Positions 15,481 to 26,100 of a stretch of DNA of 40,869 bases are shown here, one piece after another; within the stretch, counting starts at the first letter, position 1; the number at the start of each line of letters is the position of its first letter. Origin of the DNA: Oscillospiraceae bacterium (GTDB lineage Bacteria; Bacillota; Clostridia; Oscillospirales; Acutalibacteraceae); the NCBI GenBank assembly GCA_031269595.1, contig JAISYX010000002.1, forward strand, positions 1 through 40,869. The letters run 5' to 3'. The notes below the pieces were generated by a model. The model ran no database searches. It was not told where the DNA came from and worked only from the letters and a program-made list of their open reading frames with translations. Position numbers and translations under genes: made by a program.

Positions 15481-16722
15481 CTATGTTGTATACATTTCGT
15501 ATTTATGCAAATCTTCAATACGCACAGTTGCGTCAATTAAAGTGCCGTTTTCGTTAAAAACCTCACTGTGTACAAGGCCTGTGGCTCTTATTTCGGCTGT
15601 TAAGCTGCCGCTGCTGTAGGGTATTAACAGGCTTAATCTAACCCGTGAGGGCGGCAGCGTCTGCTGTATTTTTAGCAGCAGATCTTCAAGTCCTTGGCCT
15701 GTTTTGGCCGATATACACACAGATGCGCCTATAGCAAGCGGCCTTTCGCCCTCCAGCTTATCGCACTGATTCAACACCGATATAACCCTCTCGCCGCTTG
15801 CGCCCAGTTTCTCGAGGAGCTCATTTGTCACCTTTAGGTGCTCGGCTGATTCAGGTGAGGAAATATCGCAGATGTTAAGCACCACATCGGCCTCTGCGGC
15901 CTCCTCAAGTGTGGAGCGGAAGGCTCTAACCAAATGGTGGGGCAGACGTCTTATAAAGCCTACCGTATCCACCAGCATAACCGATTTGCCGTCGGGCAGA
16001 GCTAGTGCCCTTGCGGTTGGGTCAAGGGTGGCAAACAGCATATCTTCAGCAAGCACTCCCGCACCTGTAAGTGTATTCATAAGGGTGGATTTGCCTGCGT
16101 TGGTGTAGCCAACCAGAGCTACTATTTGCACTCCGTCCTTTTCCCTGCGTCTGTGCAGCTCCCTGCGGTGCTTTTCCACCTCGGCGAGTTGTTCCTTTAT
16201 TGCATCTATACGCCTGTGTATGTGCCGCCTGTCTGTCTCCAGCTTGGATTCGCCAGGGCCTCTTGTGCCTATGCCTGCCCCCTGACGGGAAAGGGCTATG
16301 CCTTTACCTGTAAGCCTTGGCAGCATATAGTTAAGCTGAGCCAGCTCCACCTGAAGCTTGCCCTCTTTTGAGCGTGCACGTGCGGCGAATATATCCAGAA
16401 TAAGCATGGTTCTGTCCACCGTGCGTATGCCTGTACCCGCCTCAATGTTCCTAATCTGTGTAGGGGAGAGCTCCCTGTCGAATATGAGCAAATCCAGCTC
16501 CTCGGCCTCAGCAAAGGCCTTTATCTCCTCCAGCTTGCCGCTGCCCACACAGGTGGCTTTATCTACAGAGGGGCGTTTTTGCTCTATTACGCCCGCAACC
16601 TCAACACCGGCCGTTAAGGCCAGCTGCTCAAGCTCTGCAATCGAGACCTCTGCATCGTATTCCCCTGTATCAAGGCTTACCAGCAGAGCTTTTTCTATTT
16701 CTACAGTGTTTTCAAACATCAT
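15481..16722 (-). CDS. hflX: Ribosome-associated GTPase HflX
   Basis: 413 residues. The N-terminal HflX domain (about 1-190) includes the family signature SRQGAGIGTRGPGESKLETD (145-164) and a basic coiled linker, followed by an Obg-like G domain: Walker A GYTNAGKS (205-212), G2 threonine in FATLDPT, G3 DTVGF, and G4 NQCD where NKxD is usual. HflX splits and rescues stalled 70S ribosomes, especially under heat stress. The start ATG overlaps the stop of the gene before it (TAAATG), so translation is probably coupled; a second ATG follows directly. The Lys-to-Gln change in G4 could alter guanine binding and deserves a look. Confidence 0.95.
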   Translation of the reverse strand: MMFENTVEIEKALLVSLDTGEYDAEVSIAELEQLALTAGVEVAGVIEQKRPSVDKATCVGSGKLEEIKAFAEAEELDLLIFDRELSPTQIRNIEAGTGIRTVDRTMLILDIFAARARSKEGKLQVELAQLNYMLPRLTGKGIALSRQGAGIGTRGPGESKLETDRRHIHRRIDAIKEQLAEVEKHRRELHRRREKDGVQIVALVGYTNAGKSTLMNTLTGAGVLAEDMLFATLDPTARALALPDGKSVMLVDTVGFIRRLPHHLVRAFRSTLEEAAEADVVLNICDISSPESAEHLKVTNELLEKLGASGERVISVLNQCDKLEGERPLAIGASVCISAKTGQGLEDLLLKIQQTLPPSRVRLSLLIPYSSGSLTAEIRATGLVHSEVFNENGTLIDATVRIEDLHKYEMYTT

Positions 16723-17829
16723 TTATCTGCAATACCTTTTAAGCCAACCGCTGCACGCCCACGCACCCAAAAGCGGGGCGATTATTGCCAGAGCACCGTA
16801 AAATACCAGCGTCCAGTTAACAGAGGTGCCAAGGCTTGCAAAAATGCTTGAGCCGCTCTGCTTCACCTCTATATCGTTAAGGACATAGAGGGTTGCGCCC
16901 ACGGAGCTTATAACAGAGAGTGCAGCCGAGAGCCAGAAGCCCAAGGCTTTAGACTTTTTGCCCCTTAGCAGGATATAGCCAACAATGGCAAGTGCGCCCG
17001 CAGGCAGACAGAAGCCGGAATTGTTAAGGCCGGAATTGTTAAAGAAAAGCAGCTGATATATAAGGATATAGGGCACAACGCCTATTGCAGCACCCAGAAG
17101 AGCACCCAATATGCCTGTGAATACATTGCCTCTGCTGCCTTCTCTGCTTCCGTAGCTAAAGCTGTCGTCATCAAGAGGGGAATCGTAATTATCATCATTT
17201 GTAATTTGCCTCTGATCGGTCCAGCCCGCTCCAAAGCTAGAATTTCCGGCAGGCGCAGCCACTGTCTCGTTATTGTAATAAGAGCTGACATTTTCTTTGC
17301 TGCGGCCTATTTGATAATTTGCGCCGCTGTAGGCGTCGTCGTCTATGCTGTCTAGGAAGCTGTTGCCCTCTTCGGTGGCCGGTGCTGTTTTTGCGGCCAG
17401 ATTATTCCTGCGGCACTGTTCGCAAATGGGCCTGACTATGCCATCCTCAAAGCGCAGCTTTATTGGCGAAGCCCCGCACTTTACACAGGCCTGAGGCTCT
17501 TCAAAGCCCGCCTCCTTAGCAGAGCTTATGGCAAAATCCACTATCTCGCTGGCCGCAGTGCCAGAGGCAAGAGTGGGCACAAACAGAGCCAGATACTCCT
17601 CAACCTTGCCAACCTGTGCGCCCTTAAGCGCACCGCCTGCACGGTCTGCCTCCTTTTGCAAGGCCTTGTATGCGGCCTCGTTGTCTGAAAGCAGCGTGAT
17701 AACAAAGAGGCTTCCGCCCCCTTCCTCATTAACTGCAAAGCCCACGCCGTTATAATTGCCGTAAACATAGCCCTCTTTAAAAGAAAGGCCGTTATCGTTT
17801 TTCCATTGTTCTAGTACTGTACTGCTCAA
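16723..17829 (-). CDS. Zinc-ribbon membrane protein, unknown
   Basis: 368 residues. The N-terminal soluble region (about 1-108) is followed by a four-cysteine zinc ribbon (C115, C118, C136, C139), a low-complexity acidic linker (about 150-225) and four or so hydrophobic helices (about 228-365). I do not recognise a named family; similar proteins with a zinc ribbon and TM tail occur in Clostridia without assigned function. TTG at 17829 is the start, with GGGGAGG 9 bases upstream. It heads the cluster with hflX, whose start overlaps its stop. Confidence 0.7.
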   Translation of the reverse strand: MSSTVLEQWKNDNGLSFKEGYVYGNYNGVGFAVNEEGGGSLFVITLLSDNEAAYKALQKEADRAGGALKGAQVGKVEEYLALFVPTLASGTAASEIVDFAISSAKEAGFEEPQACVKCGASPIKLRFEDGIVRPICEQCRRNNLAAKTAPATEEGNSFLDSIDDDAYSGANYQIGRSKENVSSYYNNETVAAPAGNSSFGAGWTDQRQITNDDNYDSPLDDDSFSYGSREGSRGNVFTGILGALLGAAIGVVPYILIYQLLFFNNSGLNNSGFCLPAGALAIVGYILLRGKKSKALGFWLSAALSVISSVGATLYVLNDIEVKQSGSSIFASLGTSVNWTLVFYGALAIIAPLLGAWACSGWLKRYCR

Positions 17830-17951
17830 AGTAAAAACCTCCCCACAGTATTTAAATTTGTTACTTCTATTTTATATGAAAAATCTTCAAAGGTCAATAG
17901 GAAAGAAGAAATTTAGCTTGATTTAGCTTGCAGAACATACAAACGGTGCGA

Positions 17952-17976
17952 CTAGAAGCTAGAAATTGCTCAGTCG
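17952..17976. repeat. Dispersed intergenic repeat CTAGAAGCTAGAAATTGC, copy 2
   Basis: Matches 14577-14601 at 24 of 25 bases. GCGACT before it and AGTCGC at its end form an inverted pair (17948-17977). It lies in the gap after the MFS gene. Confidence 0.6.
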
Positions 17977-18009
17977 CAGTTAATTTGCCTAGTCTGCGGG
18001 GGGAGAGAG

Positions 18010-19167
18010 CTAGTTCTGTTTAGCCGTAACTCTGTTCAACCTCTCAGTCATAAGCAGCATTAATGCGGCCAGCAAAAGCATGTAAACAGGAAGCAGCCCT
18101 ATTTTAAGCAAGCCAAAAAGCGGAGGCATAAGGGTTGAACCTACATAGGCACTGGCCATTTGCACGCCTATCATGGCTTGAGAGTTCTCCTTGCCAAAAT
18201 TTTGTGGTGTGGCGTGTATAATAGAAGGATAGATAGGCGCACAACCAAGTCCGATTACAATTAATCCGTTAAGGCACAGCCAGGTGGAGTTCATGGGTAT
18301 CCATACAGCAATTACTCCTGCAAATATGATGTATAAGCCTATTCTTATCATGTTTTTGCTGCCGATTTTATCTGAGATAAACCCGCAAAGGAACCGCCCG
18401 ACTGTTATGCCCAAAAAGAAAAAAGAGGCGTATTTTGCCGCAGTCTCGCTGCTTACTCCCTTTTTTAAAACCAGATAGCTGCTAGTCCAAAGGCTTGCTG
18501 TCACCTCAAGAGCACAGTAGCCCAAAAATGCGAGAAGCACAAATTTTGCGCCTCTGATTTTAAAAATCTGACCTAGGGTAAGGGGCGCAGTAGCTGCGAT
18601 TTGCTCAGCAGATTCCCTGCACTTTCCCTTCCACAGCGGCAAGGATAAAAACAGTGTCGCCGTAAGGATTATTTGTATTATAGCAACAGTTTGATAGCCG
18701 CTTTGCCAGCCCGTGCCGCTGCTTAGGGCATTGCCCATAATATAGGGGCTTATAATTGCGCCCACGCCCCAAAAGCAATGCAGCCAGTTCATGTGCCTTG
18801 AGGCATAGTGCAGCGCAACATAGTTATTAAGTGCTGCATCCACAGCCCCCGCACCAAGGCCATAGGGTACGGCAAAAATGCACAGCCACACAAAGCTCCC
18901 CGATAAAGAGAAGCCAAGCAGTGCTCCTGCTGTCATGCCGACGCTTATGGCAGTTACAAGCCCTGCACCCAGCTTTTTTGTCAGCCTTTCAGAGAGAAGG
19001 CTGGAAACAATAGTGCCCAGAGCGATTATCATGGAGACAATGCCCGCAAACGAGAGGGGAACACCAAGCTCAAGGTGCATAGAAGGCCAAGCCGCTCCAA
19101 GCATAGAATCGGGCAGCCCAAGACCAACAAACGCAAGATATATTATGGCAATAAGCAATGAAAACAT
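18010..19167 (-). CDS. MFS transporter, fucose-permease-like
   Basis: 385 residues, almost entirely membrane helices (about 11-12), with the major facilitator layout: an intracellular basic loop SERLTKKLGAG between helices 2 and 3 and a repeat of it in the second half (GFISDKIGSKNMIRIG). The opening FVGLGLPDSMLGAAWPSMH and DAALNNYVALHYASRHMNWL are typical of the sugar-permease-like MFS branch. The substrate is not predictable. The start ATG at 19167 has only a poor ribosome site (AAAGGG 11 bases away). It follows the ABC permease gene by 57 bases on the same strand, so read-through is possible. Confidence 0.85.
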   Translation of the reverse strand: MFSLLIAIIYLAFVGLGLPDSMLGAAWPSMHLELGVPLSFAGIVSMIIALGTIVSSLLSERLTKKLGAGLVTAISVGMTAGALLGFSLSGSFVWLCIFAVPYGLGAGAVDAALNNYVALHYASRHMNWLHCFWGVGAIISPYIMGNALSSGTGWQSGYQTVAIIQIILTATLFLSLPLWKGKCRESAEQIAATAPLTLGQIFKIRGAKFVLLAFLGYCALEVTASLWTSSYLVLKKGVSSETAAKYASFFFLGITVGRFLCGFISDKIGSKNMIRIGLYIIFAGVIAVWIPMNSTWLCLNGLIVIGLGCAPIYPSIIHATPQNFGKENSQAMIGVQMASAYVGSTLMPPLFGLLKIGLLPVYMLLLAALMLLMTERLNRVTAKQN

Positions 19168-19224
19168 AAATAAACTAACCCTTTAATTTAAATTTGCGCA
19201 ATTTTCAACTTTCAATTTAAAAAA

Positions 19225-22200
19225 TCACTCCGCACTCTTAAGTGAATCAATCATATCGATTTTGCGCAAATGCCGGCGTGTTACCAAATTAACCAGCACA
19301 GAGGAGAGCAGCGTAAACGCTACTGCGTATGCATAGCTCAGGGGCTGAATAGTGCGCCTGAACATAACGTCGTCAACCTCGGCGGTGCTTATTACATAGG
19401 CGGCAAGGAACACCCCGCCAACCAAGCCCAGAGCTATCCCCAGCCAGGTTAGCACACGGTTTTCACGGAAGATGTAGCGTCTAACCTCTTTTTCATAAAA
19501 GCCCAGCACCTTTAGGGTGGCAATCTCTCTGGTGCGCTCTACAAGATTGATATTTGTCAAATTATACAGCACCACAAAGCACAGTGCTGCCGCCGAGATT
19601 AAAATAAGCCAGACAATAGAATTTAAGCTGCTTAGCATATCGTCTACATGGGCTTCTATAGTCTTCATATCCAATGCGCCAAGCACCTGTTCATCATCTA
19701 CAATGCTGCTTAAAAGCTCGCTTCTGGCCTCGTCCTCCAACTCAGGGAACTTCAAATTAACCGCCTTGTACTCAGGCACAGAGCCAAAGGCACTGCTGTA
19801 GCTCTCGGCAGAGATATAAACCACGTGATACACATAGTTTTCCATTATACCCGCAACCTTCAATTGGGTGGTTTGATCTGTGCCGTCCCTGCGCTGAGTT
19901 GTAATTGTAAATGTATCTCCCGCCTTAAGATAGAGCTTGTTTGCCAGCTTTTCGGTTAAAACTGCCTCTCCCTTTTTAGGGTAGTCTATAGCCTTTTGGC
20001 TGCCTCTTTTATGCATAGAGGTAAAGCTGTTGGCTATGCTGCCATCCTCGGCTACACGCAGGCTTACAGAGAGCGGCAGCTGCTTAACGCTCTCGCTTTG
20101 CACCGATATAGGTGTCTGCTGATAATAACAGGCTGTAACTCCGCTTTTCTTGAGCAAAAGGTTAAGGCTTGTATTCGCTTTTGCGCTTGAGGCCTCGCTT
20201 AGAGTGCCCGCTGCGTCATAGGTGTTAATAGAACCAAACTGCTTTTGCGCAATGCCGTTTATAGCGTCCCGCAGGCCAAAGCCTGTGAGCAGCAGCGCAG
20301 TACAGGAGAAAACGCCAAACACAGTAAGGAAGAATCGCTTGCCGTTTAGCAGCAAATTCCGCACAGCTACTTTGTTTGAAAACTTTAGCCGCTTCCATAT
20401 AAAGGGTATGCGCTCCAGCAAAACCCGCTTGCCTGCCTTTGGGGCTTTAGGCCGCATCAGACTGGCGGGTACGCCCCTTAAATTGCCAAAACAGGCAAAA
20501 AATGCGGGCAGAGTGGTGCACAAAACCATAACCGCAAGGGTTAGCAGAATCAGCTGTGTGTTGCCTGTTAATTTAATATCAGGCATACGGTAGAGTATGC
20601 CATAGGCCTGCCACACGGTGGAAGGGAAGACAACAAGCCCCGAGGCTATGCCAAACACAGAGCCAAAAAGACTGGCTGCGGCGGCATAGAACACATATTT
20701 AAGCGCAATTCTTCGGCGGTTAAAGCCCAGAGCCTTAAGCGTGCCTATTTGTGTGCGCTGGTCCTCCACCATGCGTGTCATGGTGGTAAGGCACACCAGT
20801 GCCGCCACAAGAAAGAAGAAAACAGGAATGATAGTGGCAATAGAACCCACCCTGTCTGTATCAGAGGCAAAGCCTGCATAGCCGCTGTTTTCATCTCTGC
20901 TCTGCACATACCAGGCGGGAGTCTGCAAGTCCTTTAGGCGGCTGCGGCCGTCCTCAATTTCATCCTCAGCCTTGGCCAGAGCCTGCTCCGCCTCTGCCTT
21001 TCTTTGATTATATTCACTGCGCTTGCCCTTAAGCTCTGCCTGACCGCCCCACACCTTTTGCTGTGCAGAATCTAATTCACTTGTTGCCTCGGCTATTTTA
21101 GCCTGAGCGTTGGCCGCCTGCTGCTTGCCCACTTGATAGGCCGCCTCCTGTGCGTCCAGCTGCGCCTTTGTGCCCGCCAGAGCGGCCTCGCCCTGCTCCA
21201 GCTGTGCAAGCTGCTCAGGGGAGAAGGCGGCGGGGTTAGCCGCATATGCGGCTCTTAGCTTGGCAAGCTGCTCCGCCTGAGCATTCCACGCCCTCCAAGC
21301 TTCATCCAGCTTTTCTCTGGTGGCACTTAGCTCGCTCTCTTTTGCGGCAAGCTCCTTCTTTTGCGCCTCTATTTTGCTGCGGCCCTCTGTAATTTGCTGC
21401 TGTGCGGCATATAGCTTACCCTCTGCCAGAGTTAGCTCCTTTTCAGCCCTTTGCAGCTCCTCCTCTGCCTTTGCTCTCTCCTGAGCAAGCTGCTCCTCTG
21501 ATTCCCTTAGCTTATCGGTTGAATTGGCAAGGGTGTCACTTTTCCAGCTGCTTGAACGCTTGCTGCCAAGCAGCTTAAGCTGCGCTTCATACTCCTCGCT
21601 TAATTGAGTGTAGCGGCTTGAAAAGGCCGAAACACCTGCGGTATCCTTAAGGGTGACAAAAAGCTCTGTATAAACAGGCACATCAAAGGCTTTTTCAGAG
21701 ACATATAAATAATTAGAGAGTGAGCCTGTTCCAACATTGGTATTGCCCACAAAATTTGATATATACAGCGGGGATTCTACTATGCCTACTATTGTAAAGC
21801 TGCGCACAGTGAGCCGCTCAAGGGTTAAAGCCTCGTTGCTCTCAGGCAACACCAGCCTATCCCCGGGCTTTAGTGAAAGGCCATTGTTAAAGCTCATGTT
21901 GCCTATTACGCACTCCCCCGCAGCGGCAGGCAGCCTGCCCTCAAGCAGGGTTAGCCTGTTGATATAATCGGCATTTTTATTTGAGGTATCCTTAGGGACT
22001 GTGTGTATGCGCACGGCACTCTCGCCCCCCTCAGGCAGAGTAAGCAGCACATCTGCCCATTGTGAGGGCATAACGCCCCCCACATAGGCCTGTGTGCGCA
22101 GGGAGCGTATATCATCCTCAGTGAACCCCACGGTAGAGAGCAGCCGATAATCCATTAAATTGGAGCTGCTGTAATATGAATCTGCCGTGCGGCGCATGTC

Positions 22201-22329
22201 AGGGCCTATTGCCCGCATACCCGCAAAGGTAAAGGCACCTAAAAATGCAATTAAAAAAATAGCAAAAAAACGCCGCTTAGACTGCGCAATATCCCGCCGT
22301 GCATTTTTCCATAGTGTTTTTGTAAACAT
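19225..22329 (-). CDS. MacB/FtsX-type ABC permease with long periplasm-facing coiled coil
   Basis: 1034 residues. One N-terminal helix (about 20-45), a large extracellular part (about 46-490) containing a coiled coil of roughly 200 residues (about 265-475, rich in Ala, Glu, Gln and Lys), then an FtsX permease domain with three helices (about 500-625), a second extracellular region and a final FtsX set (about 905-1020). The layout is that of Firmicute DUF-type lipid/peptide ABC exporters that pair with a LolD-like ATPase. The ATPase gene stops 3 bases before this ATG, so the two are translationally coupled. No binding protein is present. The substrate is unknown; cell-envelope stress or antimicrobial peptide export is a guess from the family. 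Confidence 0.88.
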   Translation of the reverse strand: MFTKTLWKNARRDIAQSKRRFFAIFLIAFLGAFTFAGMRAIGPDMRRTADSYYSSSNLMDYRLLSTVGFTEDDIRSLRTQAYVGGVMPSQWADVLLTLPEGGESAVRIHTVPKDTSNKNADYINRLTLLEGRLPAAAGECVIGNMSFNNGLSLKPGDRLVLPESNEALTLERLTVRSFTIVGIVESPLYISNFVGNTNVGTGSLSNYLYVSEKAFDVPVYTELFVTLKDTAGVSAFSSRYTQLSEEYEAQLKLLGSKRSSSWKSDTLANSTDKLRESEEQLAQERAKAEEELQRAEKELTLAEGKLYAAQQQITEGRSKIEAQKKELAAKESELSATREKLDEAWRAWNAQAEQLAKLRAAYAANPAAFSPEQLAQLEQGEAALAGTKAQLDAQEAAYQVGKQQAANAQAKIAEATSELDSAQQKVWGGQAELKGKRSEYNQRKAEAEQALAKAEDEIEDGRSRLKDLQTPAWYVQSRDENSGYAGFASDTDRVGSIATIIPVFFFLVAALVCLTTMTRMVEDQRTQIGTLKALGFNRRRIALKYVFYAAAASLFGSVFGIASGLVVFPSTVWQAYGILYRMPDIKLTGNTQLILLTLAVMVLCTTLPAFFACFGNLRGVPASLMRPKAPKAGKRVLLERIPFIWKRLKFSNKVAVRNLLLNGKRFFLTVFGVFSCTALLLTGFGLRDAINGIAQKQFGSINTYDAAGTLSEASSAKANTSLNLLLKKSGVTACYYQQTPISVQSESVKQLPLSVSLRVAEDGSIANSFTSMHKRGSQKAIDYPKKGEAVLTEKLANKLYLKAGDTFTITTQRRDGTDQTTQLKVAGIMENYVYHVVYISAESYSSAFGSVPEYKAVNLKFPELEDEARSELLSSIVDDEQVLGALDMKTIEAHVDDMLSSLNSIVWLILISAAALCFVVLYNLTNINLVERTREIATLKVLGFYEKEVRRYIFRENRVLTWLGIALGLVGGVFLAAYVISTAEVDDVMFRRTIQPLSYAYAVAFTLLSSVLVNLVTRRHLRKIDMIDSLKSAE

Positions 22330-22332
22330 GAC

Positions 22333-23037
22333 TTACCACTCTATTTCATCTACAGATTTTGGGAGGTCGTTAACCTTGATTTTAGATACCCTTCCATTCT
22401 TTACAACAATAACCCTATCCGCCAGCTGAGTTATTGCTGCGTTATGGGTTATAAGCACCACTGTCATGCCGTTTTTGCGGTTTTGCTCCAAGAGCAGGCG
22501 CAAAATTTGCCTGCCTGTATCGTCGTCCAGAGCACCTGTAGGCTCATCACAAAGCAGCAGCTTTGGATTTTTTGCCAGTGCCCTTGCAATAGAGACACGC
22601 TGCTGCTCGCCCCCTGAGAGCTGAGCGGGGAAGTTGTTTAGCCTGTGTCCCAAGCCCACCTGCCGCAGTGTCTCGGCAGAATCCAGCGGATTAGGGCAAA
22701 TCTCAGAGGCTAGCTCTACATTTTCAAGTGCGGTTAAATTTGGCACAAGATTATAAAATTGAAATACAAAGCCTACATCCAAACGCCTAAAGGCTGTCAT
22801 TTTTTTAGAGGAGATAGAGGCTAGCTCTGTTCCGTCAACCCTAATAGAGCCTGAGGTGCACCTGTCCATGCCCCCAAGCAGGTTAAGCAGGGTGGTTTTG
22901 CCTGCGCCGGACTGCCCCACGATAACGCAAAACTCGCCCTTTTCAATAAAAAACCCAGCCTTGTTTACAGCTGTAATAGCAAGCTCGCCTTGCCTGTATA
23001 TTTTAGATACATCTAAAAGCTCAATATAGTGCGGCAT
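22333..23037 (-). CDS. LolD/MacB-type ABC transporter ATPase
   Basis: 234 residues. Walker A GQSGAGKT (41-48), Q-loop in FVFQFYNLVP, signature LSGGEQQRVSIARAL, Walker B LLLCDEPTGALD and the H-loop VLITHN are complete. It powers the coupled FtsX-type permease downstream. ATG at 23037 follows GGAGG by 6 bases. No clear promoter is seen between the large palindrome (23067-23130) and the start. Confidence 0.95.
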   Translation of the reverse strand: MPHYIELLDVSKIYRQGELAITAVNKAGFFIEKGEFCVIVGQSGAGKTTLLNLLGGMDRCTSGSIRVDGTELASISSKKMTAFRRLDVGFVFQFYNLVPNLTALENVELASEICPNPLDSAETLRQVGLGHRLNNFPAQLSGGEQQRVSIARALAKNPKLLLCDEPTGALDDDTGRQILRLLLEQNRKNGMTVVLITHNAAITQLADRVIVVKNGRVSKIKVNDLPKSVDEIEW

Positions 23038-23066
23038 AAAGCACCTCCGAATAAATAGTGCGAAAA

Positions 23067-23130
23067 GGGCGTGTTAAACTACCCCTTAACGCCTGTTTTA
23101 AGGCGCATTTAAGGTAGTATTAACACGCCC
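23067..23130 (-). terminator. Long imperfect palindrome after the CotH gene
   Basis: GGGCGTGTTAA at 23067 pairs with TTAACACGCCC ending 23130; the inner parts ACTACC/GGTAGT, TTAA/TTAA and CGCCT/AGGCG extend the fold with small bulges. It sits 22 bases past the stop at 23153 and before the ABC operon, and probably separates the two units. Confidence 0.65.
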
Positions 23131-23152
23131 TAAGGCAATCATACCACAAAAA

Positions 23153-26100
23153 TCAGCTAATTTCAACTAAAATAACATGCTTAACTCTTGTTTGGTTAAA
23201 ATCATCGGCATACACTGCAACCGTGTAAGTGCCCGCAGCGGGGAAGCTGTAGCTAAAGCTATTCTCTAGGCTATAGCTGTTTGAGTAGTAAACCTTACCC
23301 TCGGCATAAACATAGTAGGAATACTTGATAGGTGCCTGCCCGCCTATGGTGTTTGTAATAAAGGTTAGCGGGCTGCCTGCTTCCAAGCTCTCAGGAGTGC
23401 TTATGCTTGTAATGCCAAACTCAATAGCCGGAAGCTGCGGCCATGCCCCCTCTGCAATAGAGCGCGGGTGCTTGGCGTCTATAACCTCAGCTGCGGCCTT
23501 GGTGTAATCCAGCGATTCAAAATCGGCGGCATTGTTGCGGGTATCCTGCAAATCAATGCGGAGCACAGCCTTCTTTTTGGTAGAGCCGTCTACAGGTGCG
23601 CCTAAATAGCCTGTAACCTTAGAGGCATCGCCGTCATATGCGCCAACTAAATCTACAAGCTGAGGCAGCTCTGCGGGGTTGTTTACGCTAAGCAGATTTA
23701 AAGACGAGACCAGCGCAGCCTTGTATTCCTTGTTGTACATATCAATGCCTGCCCATGCCTGATCATATTCGGTTATTGTATATGCGGCTGTGGGTGAGAC
23801 TGTTTTTGTAAAGGCCACAAGGAAGGAGTGCTTAGGAGGCACAGAGCCTACCAAATCTAGCTTTTGCCAGGTGCTCTCTGTGCCCTTGGCTATTTGCAGA
23901 GAGCAGCCGCTTAAGTCAACGGTGCTGTCTGTGGGGTTATACAGCTCAATAAAGGAGTGGCTTATTGCAGTAGCGGTAGCGTCTCCTCCGTTGCCGTATA
24001 TCTGATTGATTATCAGGCTTACGCCTGTTCTGTAAAGCTCGGTAAACCTGGCCTCAAGGGTTCTGCTTGCCTCTGCGGCAAAGGTGTATGAAGCACCTGC
24101 GCCCTCCAGCTTGCTTTCGTTTTCATACCAGCCCTCAAACACGTGGGTTGAATCTGCTGCTGCGCTTAAGGTGACGTTTGCGCCTGCACTGTATTCGCCG
24201 CCGCCTGTAACCTCACCGCCGACTGTGCCTGCTGTAGCGGTGATGGTGTATCGCTCTACAGGTGTGCTTGTAAATCTGGCCTCAAGCACTCTTGCTGCGG
24301 AGGGTGCAAAGGAATAGGAGGCCGCGGAGCTTGCAAGCGTGCCGCTCTCATACCAGCCGTCAAAGTAGTAGCCTGAATTGGGCACAGCAGAAGCTGTGGC
24401 CACAGTGCCTTGAGTATAGCTCCCGTTACCGGAGGCAGTGCCGCCCGCCGTTGCAGAGGCAAGCACAGCAAATGCTGTCACGGGAATAGCCGTAAATCTA
24501 GCTTGCAGGGTGACATTTGCCGTGGCGGTAAAGGTGTAGTTAAGTGCTGTAGAAACTCTGCTTGAGCCGTTGTACCAGCCGTCAAAGCTATAGCCTACAT
24601 TTGGAGCTGCCGTAACTGTTACCTCAGAGCCGTTGCGGAACTGGGTATCGCCGTTTGCGCCAATGGCCGTGCCGCCTGTAGCGGCGGTTACGGTAATGCT
24701 GCGCAGCTGGGGCAGAGTGCCGTTGTAATATTCGATGTCAAGCCACCTTAAACGGCTGTTAAGCATGGTTTTAAGGCGGGTAACGTTAGAATCCCAGCTA
24801 GGCAGCACAACCCCTGTTGAGGGCCATATGCCCAGCTTAAGGGAGTGCCAACGCTGCTCGTTAAGAGCCTGAGAAAATGTAAGCTCTGTGCGGTAGCTCT
24901 CTATAATGCTGTCTATTTGCTCGAGCAAGCCGTTGTTGCGCAGGTAGGTGTAGCGTGCAATTACAGCGTTTTTAAATTCGTTGTAGGTAAACAGCTGAGC
25001 AAACCAAGGGTGGCCTGTTCTTGTTACCCACTGCTCAACCCAGTAGCTGTTGGGGTCGTAATTTGTTTTGTTCCAGTAAAGAGCCTCTCCTATTTGGCCT
25101 ATTGCGCCGTCAAAATCCCATACAGGGCCGGCCTTTAGGGTGTCTGTAAGGCTCTCGGACCACATAAAGCCGCTGTTGTTGTTCTCGTCCCAGTTCATCA
25201 TTATCTCATTGACAAGATAAAAATCTATCCAAGAGTTAACATCAATGTTGCTCTGCCAAGTGTTGTTATACAGGCTGTTCTCTACCGCTTGAATCCTGCT
25301 GCGAATTGGGTTAAACACATTTTGGCCGGCGACAGCTCCGCTGTCCATTTTATCCCCGGGCTCAGGCTCTTTTATATACATTGCCCTGTTCCTTGAGGTA
25401 AGCACACGGGTGTCGGGGTCTTCCTCAAATTTTGCATCGTGTTCTATTATATAGCCCTCTGCGGCGGTGTTAATGTCTATTCTTGCACTGCCGGATTCAA
25501 CCTTGCTTGCCAGCATATAGGTGCCGTCATAAACCCCGTTGATTATAAGCTCTACATTTCTTGTCTGTATAGTGTAGGGCACAGGATTGCCGCCGTAGCG
25601 GGATTCTGCCATAAAGCCCTCCATGGCATAGGCAAGCTCGCTTTGTATGGCGGTTTTATCGGCATAATTTGATATAAGCACCCACTTTTTTGCCGAGCCC
25701 ATACCTAAGACATCCTGCTTTTTATCAAATTTAACCTGATACCCCAGCTTTGGGAAGTAGGAAGAGGAGGAGCTGCCTCTGGTTTTTATGGTTGTGCCCT
25801 TTGAAATAGCAAAGGAGAGCTCGGGATATTCTCCGTCGGCTGTTATGTCAAAGGAGCAGGGGAGCTGCTCAGCCTTTGAGATTAGCGGGTCGTTGGTGTT
25901 TGCTGTGTTTATAGAGACAACAGGCAGGCCTGTGTCAGGCAGAGGCAGGGGCACATTGGGTGAGGGTGTTGGTGCTATATCCGAGAGGAGCATTATATTA
26001 TCAAAGTAAATATCCCCTGAATATTCTTGATAACCAAACACCGTTGAGATGAGCATCAGCTCGCTAAGGTGCTGACCCTGTGCAATGGTGGTGCCTGAGG

